From Sporosarcina psychrophila (GTDB taxonomy: Bacteria > Bacillota > Bacilli > Bacillales_A > Planococcaceae), in assembly GCF_001590685.1 (NCBI RefSeq), contig NZ_CP014616.1, positions 1,177,001 through 1,241,000 on the forward strand: DNA of 64,000 bases. The letters run 5' to 3'. Position 1 is the first letter of the stretch. Each line of letters begins with the position of its first letter. This document shows positions 62,582 through 64,000 of the stretch, piece by piece. The notes below the pieces were generated by a model. The model was not told the DNA's origin. It did no database searches and saw nothing but the letters and a program-made list of their open reading frames with translations. Both the position numbers and the translations under genes were made by a program.

Positions 62582-62953
62582 TTATTCTCCATACTTTCCC
62601 TGGTTTCTCGCTTCAATATAATAGCCATCTAACTCTACTGCTATTGCTTCGTTAACATTTATATCTTTTATCTTATATAACTTTGTACCTTTTGGAACGA
62701 AATTTGAAAAAACCCCTTTATAGTATCCTTCATTTTCTACATACTTTTTCACCGTGCCAATTTCTTTCTCTACATCAACAATAACCGATTTATCAATTTC
62801 GTATATATCTTCGTTCCATACTACAAAATGGAATGCCCAATCTGTGCTACTCTGTTTACAACCTACAAGCAGTGTGAAAAAAATAGTGTAAAATATAAAG
62901 GTTGTAATTTTAGCTTTGTTCAATGTTTTTTTATTTTTAATTTCTAACATCAT
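62582..62953 (-). CDS. Small putative lipoprotein
   Basis: 123 aa. Basic N-terminus, hydrophobic stretch ITTFIFYTIFFTLLVGC with lipobox LVGC (Cys32), then a compact beta-rich domain of about 90 residues of the kind seen in short Bacillus lipoproteins of unknown function (VPKGTKLYKIKDINVNEAIAVELDGYY). AGGAGGTG lies ten bases before the ATG. No partner gene evident. Confidence 0.72.
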   Translation of the reverse strand: MMLEIKNKKTLNKAKITTFIFYTIFFTLLVGCKQSSTDWAFHFVVWNEDIYEIDKSVIVDVEKEIGTVKKYVENEGYYKGVFSNFVPKGTKLYKIKDINVNEAIAVELDGYYIEARNQGKYGE

Positions 62954-63247
62954 AGTTTTAATTCACCTCCTAAATCTAAGGTACCCACTGAATTATTAGT
63001 GGAAATATGTAAAACAATTGATTGCTATATCTAAATTACTTGCAGAAAAATAAAAAATACCAATTGTAGTGAGGGGAATTATGATTCAATCTGTGCCCTA
63101 CACTAACAAAAGGAGCATAGATTATTACTAGTGTGAACGAGAATTTAGTTTTTTGTCAATTTCTAACCGAATGAATTTATGATACATCATTGTTCAGAAA
63201 CTTAGTATTGATTCAATGTATAATAGAGGTTAAAAGGACGTGAGAAA

Positions 63248-64000
63248 GTGTGTCTGATTAATTTTCATTACGCTGACCATCCAATGTACAAATTGATTGT
63301 AGCTGCAAATCGAGATGAGTTTTATGAACGTCCGACAGCTTCCGCAGAATTTTGGACGGATCAGCCTGATATATTGGCAGGACGTGATTTATTGCATATG
63401 GGGACTTGGCTCGGTATAACGAAGTCTGGTCGATTTGCAGCATTGACGAATTACCGTGATCCGGGAGAAGCTAATGCCGACAAAAAAACGCGGGGGGATA
63501 TCGTCACAAATTTTTTGGCGGGGAACGTGTCGCCCGAAGTTTTCCTCGAAACGTTAAAAGAGAGAAAAGATGATTATGCAGGATTCAACATTCTCGTTGG
63601 TGATGCTGATTCCTTATTCTACTTTTCCAATAAGCAACCAGAAATTATGGAAGTATCCGCAGGAACACATGGTTTGAGCAATCAATTTCTAAACACTGCT
63701 TGGCCGAAAGTGGTGAAGGGGAGAACTACACTTCGGGATTATGTATTGGAACACGCTATTATTGATACTGATGCACTGTTCGAACTCATTTCTGATGCTG
63801 ACGTCGCGCCAGATGCACTATTGCCGAATACGGGGGTAGGCTTGGACCTCGAACGGCAACTATCACCGCTCTTCATCAAAACTCCTAATTATGGAACCCG
63901 TTCGTCTACTGTTTTGTTAGTAGGGCATGATCTAAGCATTACTTTCGTTGAGCGTACTTTTGTAAACGGAGAATTGGCGAATGAAAGGAAGTATTTCATC
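63248..64000 (+). CDS. NRDE (TANGO2-like) family protein, 3' end outside window
   Basis: 251 codons to the window edge. GTG start giving MCLINF, the standard first residues of the family, with the namesake LIVAANRDEFYERPT next and later GTWLGITKSGRFAALTNYRDP. The N-terminal Cys2 is conserved in NRDE proteins and might act as an Ntn-type nucleophile, but the activity is unproved; TANGO2 relatives are linked to heme handling. GGACGTGAG precedes the start. Most of the protein is present. Confidence 0.88.
   Translation, partial: MCLINFHYADHPMYKLIVAANRDEFYERPTASAEFWTDQPDILAGRDLLHMGTWLGITKSGRFAALTNYRDPGEANADKKTRGDIVTNFLAGNVSPEVFLETLKERKDDYAGFNILVGDADSLFYFSNKQPEIMEVSAGTHGLSNQFLNTAWPKVVKGRTTLRDYVLEHAIIDTDALFELISDADVAPDALLPNTGVGLDLERQLSPLFIKTPNYGTRSSTVLLVGHDLSITFVERTFVNGELANERKYFI

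Overview
The window comes from the chromosome of a low-GC, endospore-forming Gram-positive of the Planococcaceae, most likely Sporosarcina or a close relative. The basis is a gerA-type germination operon, a gamma-type SASP-like gene, three S-layer-homology (SLH) proteins, an argCJBD operon with AhrC-type ARG boxes, FabI under a FapR box, and strong GGAGG ribosome sites with frequent GTG/TTG starts. The genus is an inference. No tRNA, rRNA, complete insertion sequence, prophage or CRISPR array was seen.

Layout. 0-7 kb: GNAT acetyltransferase, two tiny membrane proteins, YqxD, an M28 lipoprotein peptidase, DinB, a PadR/DUF4097 pair, a SASP-like gene and an AlkD-like repair protein. 7-20 kb: an amino-acid permease, two duplicated LysE exporters flanking an MFS pump, leucyl aminopeptidase, an EcsB without EcsA, a diguanylate cyclase, an RNA methyltransferase, and an XRE-DUF1232/LCP operon. 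20-26 kb: a CDF metal exporter, 1 kb of repeats and the ger operon. 26-33 kb: argH, fabI and argCJBD. 33-38 kb: surface proteins. 38-44 kb: an acetate-symporter cluster and ferritin. 44-49 kb: an interrupted SNF2 helicase, a SEC-C mini-ORF and a repeat element. 49-57 kb: DUF418/TetR, PhzF, YfmJ and a large SLH protein. 56-64 kb: a TPP riboswitch with thiamin-salvage ylmB, another repeat element, a ywnA/ywnB/flavin monooxygenase redox cluster, LysE, a lipoprotein and the start of an NRDE protein.

Regulation readable from sequence: ARG boxes at argH and argC, a FapR box at fabI, a cre-like site upstream of the acetate symporter operon, a TPP riboswitch before ylmB, a perfect palindrome before ywnB with a related site at ywnA, and a palindrome on the promoter of the XRE gene.

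The least explained content is intergenic. Three arrays carry a CCGA(T/G)CATA motif at about 20-bp spacing (4.0, 27.5 and 33.2 kb). A family of short elements has ends resembling TATATGTTGAACAAATG, and some copies appear to bound long noncoding bodies. One such body is shared by 21.4-22.0 kb and 58.1-58.8 kb in opposite orientation, and one of its hairpins shows compensatory changes. Another body is shared by 47.9-48.4 kb and 61.3-61.7 kb. The SNF2 helicase frame is also notable: it is continuous over 1,071 codons but contains two in-frame TGA codons and a DDAQ Walker B.
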